Source of the DNA: Tomocerus qinae
Taxonomy: Eukaryota > Arthropoda > Collembola > Entomobryomorpha > Tomoceridae
DNA length: 64,000 nt
Assembly: GCA_020055645.1 (NCBI GenBank)
Contig: CM034547.1
Span: 67,614,884-67,678,883 of the forward strand
Direction of reading: 5' to 3'
Part shown: piece after piece, positions 49,301-63,186 of the stretch
How the letters are laid out: each line of letters opens with the position of its first letter
How positions within the stretch are numbered: position 1 is the first letter of the stretch
Position numbers and translations under genes: made by a program
Notes under the pieces: model-generated
Databases searched by the model: none
What the model was told of the DNA's origin: nothing
What the model saw: only the letters and a program-made list of their open reading frames with translations

Positions 49301-52300
49301 ATCCCTGAGTATATATATTCTGTTGCTGCATACTCATTCATATTGTACTCTCTCTCGTATCTTCACACAAGTTCTAGTTCATGGCATATTATTGGCATTA
49401 GAAATATGAAATAGGAGCAGGACATAGGTAAGTAAACCTGTTGTAAGACGTAGTTCTACTGATTGTGGCTGATGAACAATGAGTGGTTTGCCAAAATGAG
49501 ATTCAGAGTGTCAACCAACACTGGCTACAGCTCTCAACCGATCTACCCCGTTCCAGTTCTCATGCTGGTACGTAGAAGGTGCAACACCAATATCTTGCCT
49601 TTTGCCTACATACACGCGACGCTCCACAACACGTAGCTACTACTGATAGTATAAATACTTGCTTTGTATGTATGCCGTTGAAAGTAGTACAAATGGATAG
49701 TTCGTAGCTTTTACTTCTTTAAATTGTTGTAATTGTAATCTTGTAGTACTTTTACTGCCTTTATAGTGTAGCCGTATACTCAATAGGTTACACTTAGTAC
49801 TCTGATACTAGGGAGTAAAATATTAAACCTTAATGTATTTTATTCTCTTTCCGAGACATTTTATGCATGAACAATAAAACTTTAGAATATGGTGATAGAA
49901 AAAACTGCTTCGAAAAATCATTTTCCTTTTTGTTTGGTATTTTCTCTACATATTAAGCATCATTGCATCAATCGAATACAATTTTTCTGTATAAAAGAAT
50001 CACCTGTATTTCCGGAGTAATTTCCTTCCATTTGAGAAGACAGACTAGCAGTCAAAGACTATAATATTTATTATACTACTATACTACACATTGTGCACAG
50101 TACACGTTATAGCTTTTGAGTCGTAGACTTATGCCATAGCTTAGACCCCTTGAATTAGTATCTGAAATCTTGTACCAGCATGCCAAATTATTGTCAAATC
50201 AGCATGAAGCTATGTTGCTTCAATGTTGTTATTTCGAACGTGTTTACGTAGACTGAGTTGACATCCGAAGACCTTGAGTTGACAGACTTGTAAATTACTA
50301 GTTTGTGGACATGTACACACATGTATACTTTAGTGTAGGTTCAGGTTTTGCAAAAAACTGGCATGAAGAATGCTGACCTATTTATTGCCAATCATTTCGT
50401 CTAATATTTTAGTGACCTTTAGTACGTACAATCAGGACAGCAGAGTATGAATAGCGTTCCAAATTATACATATAATAATAACAGATGTGATAGTAATTTA
50501 GGCATGGTATTATTTACTTTCACCGGTGACCGGATTGCTTTTGCACTGAAAATAATTGTGTAAGATACCACCTCTTCCTCGAGAATGATTAACTTAACAA
50601 TAAATTCCAATTTTACAAAATTTTTAAACACTTTTACAACAAGTCCAATAAAACTCCACATAAATCTGAATCTAAACTGGAATTTGGTTCTCAGACAGGT
50701 GTTCGGTTTATTATATAGAGATAAATACTGAATGTTACTTTCACTTAATCACAAATTTTATTATTATTGCATTTGGCATCTTTTTAGTCAAATCTGAAAA
50801 TTTACATATTTTATCAAAGAATTGAAAATTCGTAGAAAATCCACCATCAGTTATTTCGTACTGTTCTTACACTAGTAAAAGCCACTGCAAGGGAAAGTCA
50901 ATTTCTCAATGTTCCCCTTGCCGGTTGCCTACCCTCGTTCTGCACTTTTTGTTTGTTCTTTATTTTGTAATGTGTTTACCACGTAGAACCTATACCTGTA
51001 CATAAGGCCTGTATTTCCTACTTGTAATATTCATCATTTCTCACTTCACACATTTTCGAATGTTGGGAATCCTACTTTTTGTTTTATGTAACTTCCCGAG
51101 ACAAACAGTAAAAACAGGATATTACGGGGATATGGATGGATTACATTATGTTTGTAAGCAAATAGGAAGTACTTTATTTGTATTTTGTATTTACTCCTTT
51201 AGCGAACCATAAAAACAAACAGCCCTAAATATTTAAACTTTTCTGGTCCTTCTTTTCATCTTAAGGTTATACGTTGGCCACAAAGTTATAGGCAAGTTGA
51301 ATACATGCATAAATGATGAACAAATTTATTGTCCTAGGTTTTGTATTAAGAGGTATGTACTGCTTATGGGTGTGTTATGTAGTATGTTTTCGAACTTTCT
51401 CTGCAAAAGATTCAAAGAAATAAACTACTGACTACAACAAAAGGTATGCCAAATATGGTGATTTGCCTGTAGTATTTAATGTAATTGTGCCTGTATCCGT
51501 TTTCGTCTTTGCCTTAAAAATATTGCTGATTATTGCCTTCACTGAAAGAAATGTAATCGCATTTTTATCACTGTGTACGACATTTGACCTTTAATTCCTC
51601 CGCCAATTGATGTAGCAGGATGTAGCAGACTGTTTAATCAAATGAACAGATGTTTAATTAATTTTATTGACTATGTAAAATAGGTAGCCCTAAAATATTT
51701 AATCTATCTATTGTAATATACCATACCCGCCTGTCAAATGGAAACTACTATCAGATATTTTATGTGCTAAGATATTTTTGTCTTTACATACATACACAAA
51801 ATAAAAGAATTGCGCATTATGACCGAAATAAACATTAGCGAAGTTGATGTTAGCTACTAGAAGTCATTTATGTAAATGTGGACGTGTAAGGCATATGATA
51901 GCATATCAGTTCATCGGGACATGAAATTACTGTCTCTCAAGGCAATTAATATGTAAAGTGCTTACGTAAGGAAAAGGAGACTGGACTGGAGATAAAAATC
52001 TATTACATTAAAGATAAACGAACAGTTTAGAGCTGTGTGTGGGACGGAAATGAGAATGGGATATTATTTGGAGTTGGAAGTACAATTTCCACCGAACTCG
52101 GCTATTGCAAATGTGATATTATTTAATATTTAATTGTAGTGAGTAAGAAGGTAGTTAAGACGGGAGAAAGTGGGGAAAGCAGAGCCAGGGGTGTCTAGCT
52201 GTCGTGTGGACTTTCTCGCGATGACGACAGTGGCAGCAGGGAGCCTATAGGCGCTTCCGCCGTCATGACAGGCACTTAGGTAGGCAGAGTCTCCCTCCAA

Positions 52301-55300
52301 TACTTCTGAGTCACATAAATATCTGTTTGCCATTCCTACGCAAAAACAAATAGCGTTGTGAGATAGGGAGATCCAAATGACTGCAACAAGTCTCTTCCGT
52401 TCCTTCAGTGTAGACTAGACGGGATTCTTTGTCCCGACTTGCGTGCCAAACAATTCAGCACAGAAAGCTAGGAAATCGCTGGGACCCCATCCACCCAAAT
52501 AGCATAGAGGGAAACGTTCAAGCGTTGAGACCATTTTTGCCATTCCTTTCACTAGTTGGTCTACAACAGTTTAGAACTTCCTGTATAAAACTGGGGAAAG
52601 TCGAGAAGGGATTTTCATTGTAGCTTGAGTCAACATCCAGACAAGATCCAAAATTTCTCGAGACATCCAATCGCTCCACGAGTACTGCATTACCCGACAA
52701 CAATCGAATTTCCTGTCTGCCAGAATCAGACAAAAACGACCTACTTTGTTCTCTGACACATAATTATTCCTTTATCTCACTTTCACTCACTTTCACCACC
52801 GCCGAGTTCTGTTTTTAGTAATTGCATTAGTTCAACCGAGAAAATTATTTTACATTCGCATTTTCCGCATCTTGACTGACCAGACTGAAGAAAAGTCGAG
52901 AGAAAATTTTCCCTCTCTTCCCAACTGTCTACCTGGTACTTACAATTACCTACAAGTAAGTGATTTAATTGTTTTACTTTCACTTACACCAATCCAATAA
53001 TATATCAATAATTCTAATTTTATTTCGATCTCCGTCTTTTCATATTGCAATATCACAATTTGTAAGTATAAGCAACCACAGTCTGCAGTTTGTTAATATA
53101 TATGCTAATTTTTGTCATAAATATTTAATGAATCATCCAATCACCCCTTGAACAATCATACCTGGATTAATCCAATACAAATACCTGTAGACCTGTACAG
53201 ATTAGAAAGACTTGGTTCATAAAAGAATTCGTGACTCTTGATTCCAACGCATTTCATTTATGCTCAAGTACTTCAAACTAGATACCTGTTTATTCTAGTG
53301 GGCGTTGTCATTTGCATTAGTCTTTTACAATTTGCAAGTCTCAATTGACCTTAATTTTAGATTTTCGACATACTTTAAACGTTCCATAAATCTCATTGTG
53401 CATTGTACCTGAAACTTTCATAAACTACCAATGCTTCAACAAAAAGATTATAAAACGTTCTCATTTGTTTGATTCTTTCTTACGATACGCTAGAATGTTA
53501 AGTTTGGTCATATCAATCAAATTTTATAATTTGATGAAAGTAAGTACACCTACGCTTTATTAAAACACACAGAAAGGCCATAGACGCCCCCGACTAAACC
53601 AAATTAGCGAAATTATCAGATTATCAAGGACCAACAGACTCTTAGTGGTCGTTTAGGAAGATTTTAAGCGAAATGTCACCTTTTACTACTTGTATTGGTA
53701 AAAGTTTCCAATTCCGTTTCTAATTCACGAAATCATTTTAGTTTCAACTTTTTCTTCAATATCTTAGCTCTCAAACACAGAAAATGCTTCATGCATCACA
53801 ATCGAAACTTATGTTCAAACAAACGTGTATATCAATAGACAACACAACAAACAATCTGTATCATTTTTAATAAAGGATATGTTAGCTACAGCCAGAAAAC
53901 GAAACAAGCAACGAAATAAATCCACGAGTAAATTTTTGCCTACTTTTCTCAATTTGGACATGGAAAATGCGAAACTGCCTCGTGCAAATAAGATAGTGAG
54001 ATAAATATTTAGTTATCCTTCACCCACTTCACTATACATCAATACACCCAACCCAACGTATAAATAGATTCATGATTTAGTCTTTTCTTTTCCGGTGGGA
54101 TTTAATTTTTAGATTTCCTGTAAACATTGTGCATTTAATCTCTCAATCTCTGCCTAACTGCTTAGGGCCAAATGTCAAAACAATTTGATATTTGTTTATT
54201 TGCTTTTATTCTTTGGCCATGAATCCGTCAGAAATTTTCTACGTTTATATGCACGTGTACATTAATTACTATTTAATAGACTTTTCATCATCTTCATTTG
54301 AATTCCATGAACTCCTTGGCACATTGTGTGGCATTTGGTCGAAAATGGGTGTCAGTGGCCTAGGTAGGAAAAAATTATCAAACAGGAGAAAAAAACGGCC
54401 AAAAAATAAATAAATCTGGAACAATAGAAGATAATGGGATGGGGAAAATGATGACTTAATTACATTAAATATTAGGAAGGGAGAGAAGTAAGTGCAGAAG
54501 TTAAAAGCTTGAATATAACACGAGTGTTGCTTTACGGTGGTTTTCACCAGTCTGGCGTGTTTCCGTTATTTATACATCCAGAGGGGAAGTTTGGGTTATA
54601 CAACTGTTAATATTACAATTTTAATGGTATGTCATTCTTTGCATTTGCTCATATTGCAATCTTCGTGGAGATATTCACATTTCAGTGGTCACATTACCTT
54701 GCATTAGACCAACATTTAAAAAAATGAGTGGGTAGGTATTTATATACAGGGAGAGAGATACATTGGGCACATGCGACTAATGTAAATTTCCGAGATTTCT
54801 TCTTAAAAGCCTATAAAATCGGTTTACGGTTCACCTGATACCTTTGTCACCCACTCTTAATGCGGCAGCAAGTTCTTAAAATCCGCCAGTGGGTACAGTC
54901 ATCACTATACAGAGGAATTGCAGAGCTATAGTTATACAGAGTCGTCGAGTCTGGATTGTATTACCTGAATTGTACATTCCTGAAAGGGATTTACAGGATA
55001 CAAGAAATAAAGTAAGCCAAGCCAGATGGCTATCTCGCCCGTTTAGTACAACACTTACCCCGCATTACATAATAGTAATATAATACCAATGTACTATAAA
55101 TGTCCTATTGAAGTCCTCCAGACTGAAATTTATTCTAATATTGGTAATATGATGTAATCAGAACAATTTCTTTTGCGATTTATAGCTTTTCTCGTCAGTA
55201 AAAATTGAAAATGTAATAAAATAGCAAAAAGAAATTACTATGCTAGACAATTTTATATTTATGCACTTTCTCTGAGAGAAGGAATAAGATTTAGCAATCT

Positions 55301-56271
55301 GTGTGGGAAGATTTAATGTTCTGAGTTAGTTATAAAACGAAGTGAGTAGTCGGATTATTTTATAATGGGTACAATAAAATGAAAGGATGAGCATATGAAA
55401 AACATTAAGTAAGAGTAAATATATAATTCAGAATTTTCTCGAGACTGCCTGGAGAAAGTCTCCTACGCAGAGGGATAAAGAGAAAGTCCTAATAACTGCG
55501 TACTTTATATTGTTTGGCATTTAGTCACAGTATTCCGCAAAGACAGCAAGTAATTCGGTGAAAGGTGTTTACTATTATTAGATGAGATAGGTCCTTATTA
55601 GTCGCTGAGTGGACAATAATTTGGATTTAGCACGACACTGTAAACGTAAAGAAAAGTCTGTACTCCTGTCGGACAGAATTTACGAGTCTTTTATGAGATT
55701 TTAGCTCTACATTACGAAATTTCATTACATCTGTTGTACCTATGTATCGCTATCTGTGTGGCATATTCCGTTACGAGTTCACTAATGCTCCCAGCTTTGT
55801 GATATTAGACAGAAATTTCTCTACCATGATTTGTTAACTCATATATTACACAGATACTCAAGCATGCTGTGCAAAGACGCTGTTAAACTCCTTTTCACGT
55901 GTTCTTTTTTATTTAAACTTGTTTGTACTAGGCGTACATAGTACTTACAATTCTGCTTTGTCGTTTAGAAAAGCACTTTCCCATTTAATTCAATATACTA
56001 TTTCAAAAAATAGAAAGACGGAACAGAAATCTCCTGAGAGTCAGTACGTTCTCTTTAGAAATCCGAGAAGGCGTTCCATTCTGGTACTTGAAATGTATAA
56101 GGAGTCATTTTGTACAGGGATTTAGACATAATTAGACGTCTGTTTATTTTTTATTCTAATGTACAGTCCAATGTGACATTTTTATCGCGTTGTATTGAAT
56201 TACTTGATTGATTGGCGAACTTTCTTTGTTACTAATTTACGATTCATTGTTGATTGCTTGTATAGTTACAG
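46393..56271. other. 10-kb gene-free region upstream of the allatotropin exon
   Basis: No conserved coding frame on either strand. The less AT-rich patch at 52140-52900 gives overlapping frames on both strands without family resemblance. The allatotropin promoter and 5' non-coding exon(s) probably lie here, since its coding exon begins with an acceptor. Confidence 0.45.
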
Positions 56272-56276
56272 ATAAA

Positions 56277-58729
56277 ATGTCGACGAGATTAGTACAATTC
56301 CTGATGCTTTTTGGCTGGGTGATTGCAATGGTACTGGCGACATCGAACTCGGGGCGAAGTAGCTACCCTCGACCTAGTAGGGGATTCAAAAATGCCCAAT
56401 TGTCCACAGCCAGAGGATTCGGAAAAAGAGACGGACGTCTACTCGGAGCACAACAATCTCTCAGCGCCGCCCTTTCTCCTTCCAGTATTGATGGAATTTC
56501 ACCACCCAATTATGATTCCAGGACGTGAGTTCCAAATATTTCTCCTTATTAAAAACTAAATCTCAACCACCCTCGCACTCACACACTCACACACTCCCAC
56601 GTACTTTACTCATAAACATACAAGCTCTCCCGCAATAAAACTAAGCTCAAAGCGTCACAAAAACTGGAAATCCTAAAAGTACCTAGAAAAATCACGCTTT
56701 GAAAAGAGTTTTGACGCATTTAGCTTTTTTCCATACTCCAATTTCTGAAAACCATTAAAACTTTCAAGTTGATTTTCGCGCTTCAGAATGCCCCAGCTCA
56801 TACAAAAGATAGGAAAAGATCACAACAAACGTTGGCTGTCTCTACATCCCTCTCTGCATTGAGCGCAATGGGTATAGTTTAATACATTGCATATTGTATC
56901 CACATTTTATATTTTCCTTACCCAAGTCTACGATAACGTGACTAATTTTCATGAGCACTGATTAATATAGACATTTATCTATCTATAGCTCTATTTGTAG
57001 AGGTAAAGGAACTTTTAATAGTGCGGCATTATACAAAATCTAAGGAAAATTAACTGCCAGCCATGGATTCCGTATGTTTGTTGTTTTACAGTAGACACCT
57101 ACTTAGATTTATAAGTCAACAAGGTTGTCGACGAGGGAAAAAGGATTACACATAGATTTGACAGATTAATGATTTTGAGTACAAGTGGGATGTATGGAGA
57201 AAATAGTGTCAAAAATTGTATTTTGGTTATGACAGTAAAGAGTGAAAGTTAGGGTTGACTGTGATGGTTAGTTACGGTGGATGGAGTGAGAAATCAATTG
57301 AGGAAACAGTGGACTTGGGTGGAGACAGCTGAATTGGTAGAACGGCTTTCATTTGCTTTATCGGTACCTAATACCCATTCCTTTTGTTCTGGGACTCAAT
57401 TTGAGAAGACAAATAATACTCATTTACATGTTGATCTTTCCCTGAGGACTGGAGTTACTTCCATTAAACCGTAAAACACACGCAGGGATTTCCATACTGA
57501 TTTCAATTTGAGTTGTTGTAGATGTAGCCATAGATGCAATGCAAAAGACAGACAGCAGACTCCATCGTCCAACACATACTTACAAAACCCTCTATTATGC
57601 TTTTCCCAGGCACATAAATACCTGATCCTATAAACAAAAGAGTATACCGTGATTCTATAGAATAGTAATATATCTCATGTGAATAATCACTAGACTATAT
57701 TATTATGTGTGAAGATATTTCTCACTATCCAACAGAATAGTAAACGTTTTACTATCTTGCTTCCCAGAATGATTACAGAAATTCGATCGGTGAATTAAAC
57801 AAGGTAGAATGTAGAATATACTCAATACTCTGTAGTAGTAGATAAATATGCAGGTTTTGATGGAAAGACCCCGAATTTCTACTTTTATTTACTTTACTCG
57901 CGTAGCTAAAGTATATTATGTCCTACTTTTACCCGGCTACCATGTACAATAAAATTAATCACAAATTATCGAGAAAAGAAGAGAATTTAAATGTCTATCT
58001 ATGTTTAAGGTAAAAGATTTTTAAAATGTGAATAAATTGTCTAGAGATTGAATTCGACTAGCAAATGTCAAGATTCATACAAGGGCACGTTATTTACGAC
58101 TATTTACATGCTTCAATGTTTACTTCGTGTATATTTACCGTTTATAGTTAGTTTACACTTTACACCTACATAAATTCCATTTTTGGGGTTATATGAGATT
58201 TATATCTCTTCTGTTTACTGGTACGTGTGTACAAAACAGTTTTACTGCTTAGTGAGCTTAGTATAGTAGTTAAGTAGTAGTTTGAGCAGTAGTATTATAT
58301 AGTGTAGAAATTAGATAGGAGTCAATCGAATATTACATTCCAAGATGCAAGGAAGACTAATAATAAGTTTTGCTCAGAGTGCATCTATCATTATTCACCT
58401 TTCACTCATACTTTTCTCGTCTTTCTATGCGTGGAGTCATTCCGAATAGATTTGAGTACTTTTTATAGTATAAATTGTTTATTTGCAGTACTAATCCTCA
58501 ATTGAAATGCAGATGAGTATATTATACAGAAATATGTCTTGCTCTTAGAATTTTTGTAAATGCAGACTTAACATTGTGTTTTGTTTACAGGAGTTACCCG
58601 TACTCATGGATGATTGAAGAACTACAAAAGAATCCCGAAGCAGCCCGAATGTTCGTTGAACGGTTTTTGGAAGAGCATGGAGATGGAGAATTGTCGCCGG
58701 AAGAGACCTATAGAAAAGGCTACTACTGA
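56277..58729 (+). CDS. allatotropin neuropeptide precursor
   Basis: Secreted precursor of the myoactive and juvenile-hormone-stimulating peptide allatotropin. Two coding exons, 56277-56524 and 58591-58729, with a GT-AG intron; 128 aa. The signal peptide is MSTRLVQFLMLFGWVIAMVLA. The peptide GFKNAQLSTARGF follows a single Arg (PRPSR) and is followed by GKR, so it should be amidated; it matches the arthropod pattern GFKNxxxxTARGF-amide. The C-terminal region (SWMIEELQKNPEAARMFVER then FLEEHGDGELSPEE) is the conserved EF-hand-like tail of allatotropin precursors. The start at 56277 is chosen because an acceptor (GTATAGTTACAG) ends at 56271 and the signal peptide begins directly there; the Met at 56208 would lie in the preceding intron. 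The second exon completes codon AC|G. Confidence 0.95.
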
Positions 58730-58819
58730 GGAAAGTGAAAGTGAACTAAACCTACATAAATAAGTATTATATAGTATTTCGGTATACATATGATATGATG
58801 ACATGAAACAAGATGAGAA

Positions 58820-58825
58820 AATAAA
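58820..58825 (+). terminator. poly(A) signal for the allatotropin gene
   Basis: AATAAA about 90 bases after the stop codon. Confidence 0.6.
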
Positions 58826-60414
58826 GTTTATCATTTAGACAAAAAACATATTGCTACAATAAATACATTGTTATGTAACCACAATACTAATCCCGTTACT
58901 AACTTGCATACTTATAGTAGCTACATACTGCACTCTCTTTCTAAAGACACGAAAATATGTAATTATTATACAACAGAGATTGTCTCCTTCCTTCACCAAA
59001 ACAATCATAATGTAGTACATCAAACACTAATTGTAGATATTGTACAGAAAACAAAGTAAAGATACTTAATGAACGCACTTAGATGTCTAAAGACTTGTAA
59101 TCAGTCTGTGTACTACTTACAATATTCGTAATTATCACTTATACACAAATCTATCTGTCAAAATTGTGTATGCATTTTATCTCTTTCCTTCATCATTCAC
59201 GAAAAGATACACTTATAAATAGATACGCTCATAGTTTACACTATTGTACCTTTGTTGCTCGTTCTACAAGTTTGTATAGTAATAAATGGAGGAATAAAAA
59301 TTCTTTTTACTAACCACGACCACACCTAACCACAAAGTAGGTCATATAAATATGCCCATATAGAACTGCCGTGTAATGTACAACTTCTCATTTCCCTCTT
59401 TACACCATTCACAATATTCACATTATCCACAAACATGTATCCTACACGATTCTATTACTATATACACATTTAGGAATAATGATCGACGTCATAATTAGCA
59501 AACAAATCCATCTATACACAAAAATATTCCAGGTATGGACAAATAGCAAAGATCTGTTGGTTACCCGGATGGGTTTACACAGTGAATTAGCAAGTATATA
59601 AAATGATAATGGTTTGTAGTATGTATAGAGGAACTTATCTATACTTACCTCTAATTAATAACACATTATGCTTACTGGCCATATCATTCCATATTGCATG
59701 TGCGTGAATGTTAAAACAAAAAGGAAATAAATAAATTAACTATTTACCAATTTTAAACTTCTCAAATGTATATCCGTAAGTTACAAGGCATTGCTTAACT
59801 GTCGGGAATAGCTTTTCTGTCAAAATAACTTATTTTCACGCAATATGTCAACATTATCTGTGAAGAAAACATAAATACCTTCTGATGAAAAAAATAACAT
59901 TGTAAATTGTGGCTATGGGTCTTGGGATTAGTTGTGCAAGTTGTGTTGTGATGTCGAATTTCTGGGAAATAAAATATATTTGACTCTTGAGTGTCTACAA
60001 GATTCTTTTTGCATTTCTTTTGATCCGTTCATAATTATTGTAGTAACGACAGGGCAAAGCAAGACTAGTATTGACGACAGTATGAAAATAAAATTGTAGA
60101 TGAACTATATTTCCACTAAAGCTTATAATATACTATTTAATTCAGAACGACATTGTATTTTTCATAAATAGGTATCAGTGTTCTAAAACCTATTTAGCAA
60201 TACATATAATGTTATATTCAAAATGTGTATATGATAATATGCTTATCTGTAGCTTCCTGAGTTTGATTCATCTGTTTTGTCACTGCTTCCGGTAATTGTG
60301 TACGTACATAATCCATTTATAAGAAACCCTATGGTAGGATTTATGTTATCATAGACAACGCATATACATGAAACTCAGTCTTGGTCGCATGAGATTATAA
60401 ATATTGTCAATTAA
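58826..60414. other. gene-free stretch
   Basis: AT-rich intergenic DNA. No coding frame or array recognised. Confidence 0.45.
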
Positions 60415-60516
60415 TTAATGTTTTTAATAATGTACCCCAACAAAGTATACCTTCATGTACTTAGCACCTGAAGGTATGCGTTGGGGTACATTCAGGTACA
60501 TTATTGAAAACATTAA
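60415..60516. mobile_element. palindromic MITE flanked by TTAA (copy 2)
   Basis: Second member of the family at 15697-15790: TTAATGTTTT ... ATAATGTACCCCAAC ... GTATGCGTTGGGGTACATT ... AAAACATTAA. It differs by a short internal duplication (GGTACATTCAGGTACATTAT) near the right end and a few substitutions. Confidence 0.7.
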
Positions 60517-61607
60517 TAGATAAAATAATTTACAATTCATGCTTACAATATAGTCTATACTCCAATCTACAACAATACGTTCTGACTTCCTTGAAATAGG
60601 GTTCATTGTTGGCAAAATTAAAAATGCAATCTAAAAATACCTTTTTATGGCAACAAAGTATTCAGTAGGTTACTGGCTAAACATTTCGAGCCTGAACAAG
60701 AGACCAATAAATTAGTTAATTAATTATATTAATTAGTCAATTCATTATATATTTACATCATGCGCACAATGGAAAAATCTTCTGCAAATAAGTTGAATTT
60801 TGTATTGAAAGTCAAGAGACCATAAGGTTTATTTTTATTTCATATTAATTTTAATTGTCTCATACTCATAATTTTATGCATATTGTTATTATTATCCAAC
60901 GCAATAATAAAATCTGCAAGTTATAGATGCTGAAACTTTTTATGATACAAATATAGTTTTTTTTTGCTAAAAGCACCATACAATTTAACAGTAGTGAAAT
61001 AAATGACACTACAAACTTGTGTTTGCATATTACCTTCCGAAATGCAAATGTCATATCACATTTATAAGTGCACCATGTTATATTCTGAATGAATGAAGAT
61101 ATGAAGAAAGTATCAGCTAGGTATTATATAGTTATACTTATACCCTTGGGTTTACAATAAATCCTGTGGACTGGAAGACAGTATAACTACTAAAATAAGG
61201 ATTTTAAAAATTTATATGAGGACTCTGATAAGTTAAACAAAAATAATTGCAATCTAATAGGTTCAGTTTTATTTATATTTTGTGAGTCAATTAATATTTT
61301 GGATGTTCCAATAATACGATGCTTTGTAATATTTCCCTGTAAAATAGATGTGAGATCTGGATATAATACTTAAGAAAAATCAATCATTACATTGCAACGT
61401 ATTCATGCCATCAGAGGCAGAAAAATCTTTGAATTCGTCTTTTAGATTTCAGCCTTCGATAGTCTACCATAAATCTACTTAAATAAATTTCATGACAAAT
61501 CTTTCTGTGATTGCGCATCATACATTTGTATTTGTAGTTTCAAATACAAATTAATGACCCAATACACAACTGTGCAGACCAAACTGTGCGGTAATGACAA
61601 TACTTGT
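60517..61607. other. PPCS downstream region
   Basis: AT-rich. Holds the PPCS 3' UTR (the gene ends at 61608 on the minus strand). No other gene seen. Confidence 0.45.
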
Positions 61608-63186
61608 TTAAAATTTTGAACAATCTTTTTGAGAATTATCCTTGATGATATATGCCTCGTGTTTTACGACGATAGCATTCACTATCATTTCCTCTATTTC
61701 CTTTTCTTCGCTGGGATTTAGCAACTCGGTAGTTACATCATTTTTTTCAACAATAATAACACGTTTCTTTCGAGTTGTGAGTAGGTTTGCAATTACCATC
61801 TAAGAATAAAAATGTAGTAAGATGCTCATTAGAATAATATCAAAATCAATATTAAAGAATACTTCCTCTATTATCATTATGACTTATTATTTCCATCTTA
61901 CGTTATGGTTGTATGTATTAAGTGCGTGTTTAGCTTTGTTAATTAATAGCTCCTCGTCTGTCTCCAGCTTGAAGGAAATAATGAATGCATTTGGCGCCCA
62001 CTTATTGGTCAATGGAAGTAACATCTTTGGAACCAGAGAGAAAGATATGCCAGGTTTTACGTTAGACTGCATTTTGTGCTCAGGCTGTAAAATTATGAAG
62101 TGAATCGTAAGTTTCTTAGCATAGTATTTTGTGGCGCAATGATATTATTTTGAATTTTAATTGAACTGTAGCAATGCATATATCCATGTAATAATAAAAA
62201 TATATAATACCATTTCATTTTTTGGGACATAAAAGTCGGAGACTGCAGCAGCCAGATACAGCATAGCAGTGGAGTTCATAATACTCACTTCAATGGAGAT
62301 TCCCTTCAAAAGCCATAAGTAATCTCCCAAAGTTACAAATGTGATCATCAAACACGATGATTTGTATTTTTCATATTTTTCAAGTATCCTACGGACATTT
62401 TGAACCTCAGTATCTTTCACTACAACAAATAATACACGAAAGAAGAGTTAGCTTTCTAGATTTAAAGAGGTAAACGATTAGAAATTCTAATTTTCAACAC
62501 CTTTAATATCATTAGTCCCTTCTAGCTGTAACAGATCCAATGCAGACGGAATATGACGAGAATAAGGAAGAAGGGATTTTTGTCTAAAAATAAAATGCGA
62601 TACAAATAAATGACAATACTACTACTACAAAAAATAACCAACAAATATAATTCTGTATATATTAAAGTATAAAATGATTATTAAATTAATACGAAAACAG
62701 CAACGGTCTCACCTGTGCAAAAATATAACTTTGTACCCCTTCTCCAAAAAATATTCGGCTGATGCTGCTCCACGAGTTCCAGAGCTAAAGTTGTCCACAA
62801 ATCGTACAGTGAGTTGTTCCAATGGTACAGTCTACAAAGAAAGATATTTTATCCTGGTTTAACAGACCTTATATTTAAAATAGATGATATGTACTTATGA
62901 ATGAGCACTTATGAGCACTTATTACTTATTCTACTTATGAGCACTACTTATGACTTACTGTTCCACCTGAAGAAACAACTACAAGGTGATCACGAGAATT
63001 TAAACTGGACTGTGACTGTTGAGTATCTGAGATAAATTTTCGAATTTTTTCTATAGTAGAGACATATTCATCCGGAGGAGACACTTCCGAAAAGAAATCG
63101 TCCCAATGTTTATTAGCTTCCTCCTCAATCTCACTGGCACTTCTCTTGACAGAATCATCGTTGACAGAATCATTTGGGGTTGACAT
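61608..63186 (-). CDS. PPCS: PPCS, phosphopantothenate-cysteine ligase
   Basis: Second enzyme of coenzyme A synthesis; joins cysteine to 4'-phosphopantothenate. Six minus-strand exons: 63186-62959, 62831-62713, 62583-62501, 62419-62211, 62084-61902, 61799-61608; all GT-AG and in phase, 337 aa (human 311). An N-terminal acidic extension leads to the Rossmann-like core: [73 protein letters not shown]-like [32 protein letters not shown] and a C-terminal [20 protein letters not shown]. All motifs agree with eukaryotic PPCS in order and spacing. The start at 63186 (context AAAATGTC) is preferred over the upstream in-frame Met at 63342, because an acceptor (ATTGTCACAG) lies between them and the longer frame would add an unlikely hydrophobic leader. 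Confidence 0.94.

Noticed and set aside
52130-52759. Open frames on both strands in a GC-richer patch
   Set aside because: Mutually overlapping, no conserved motif, no splice or poly(A) context.
56208-56276. Upstream Met extending the allatotropin frame
   Set aside because: It would place 23 codons across a strong acceptor and before a perfect signal peptide; the downstream Met fits the family.
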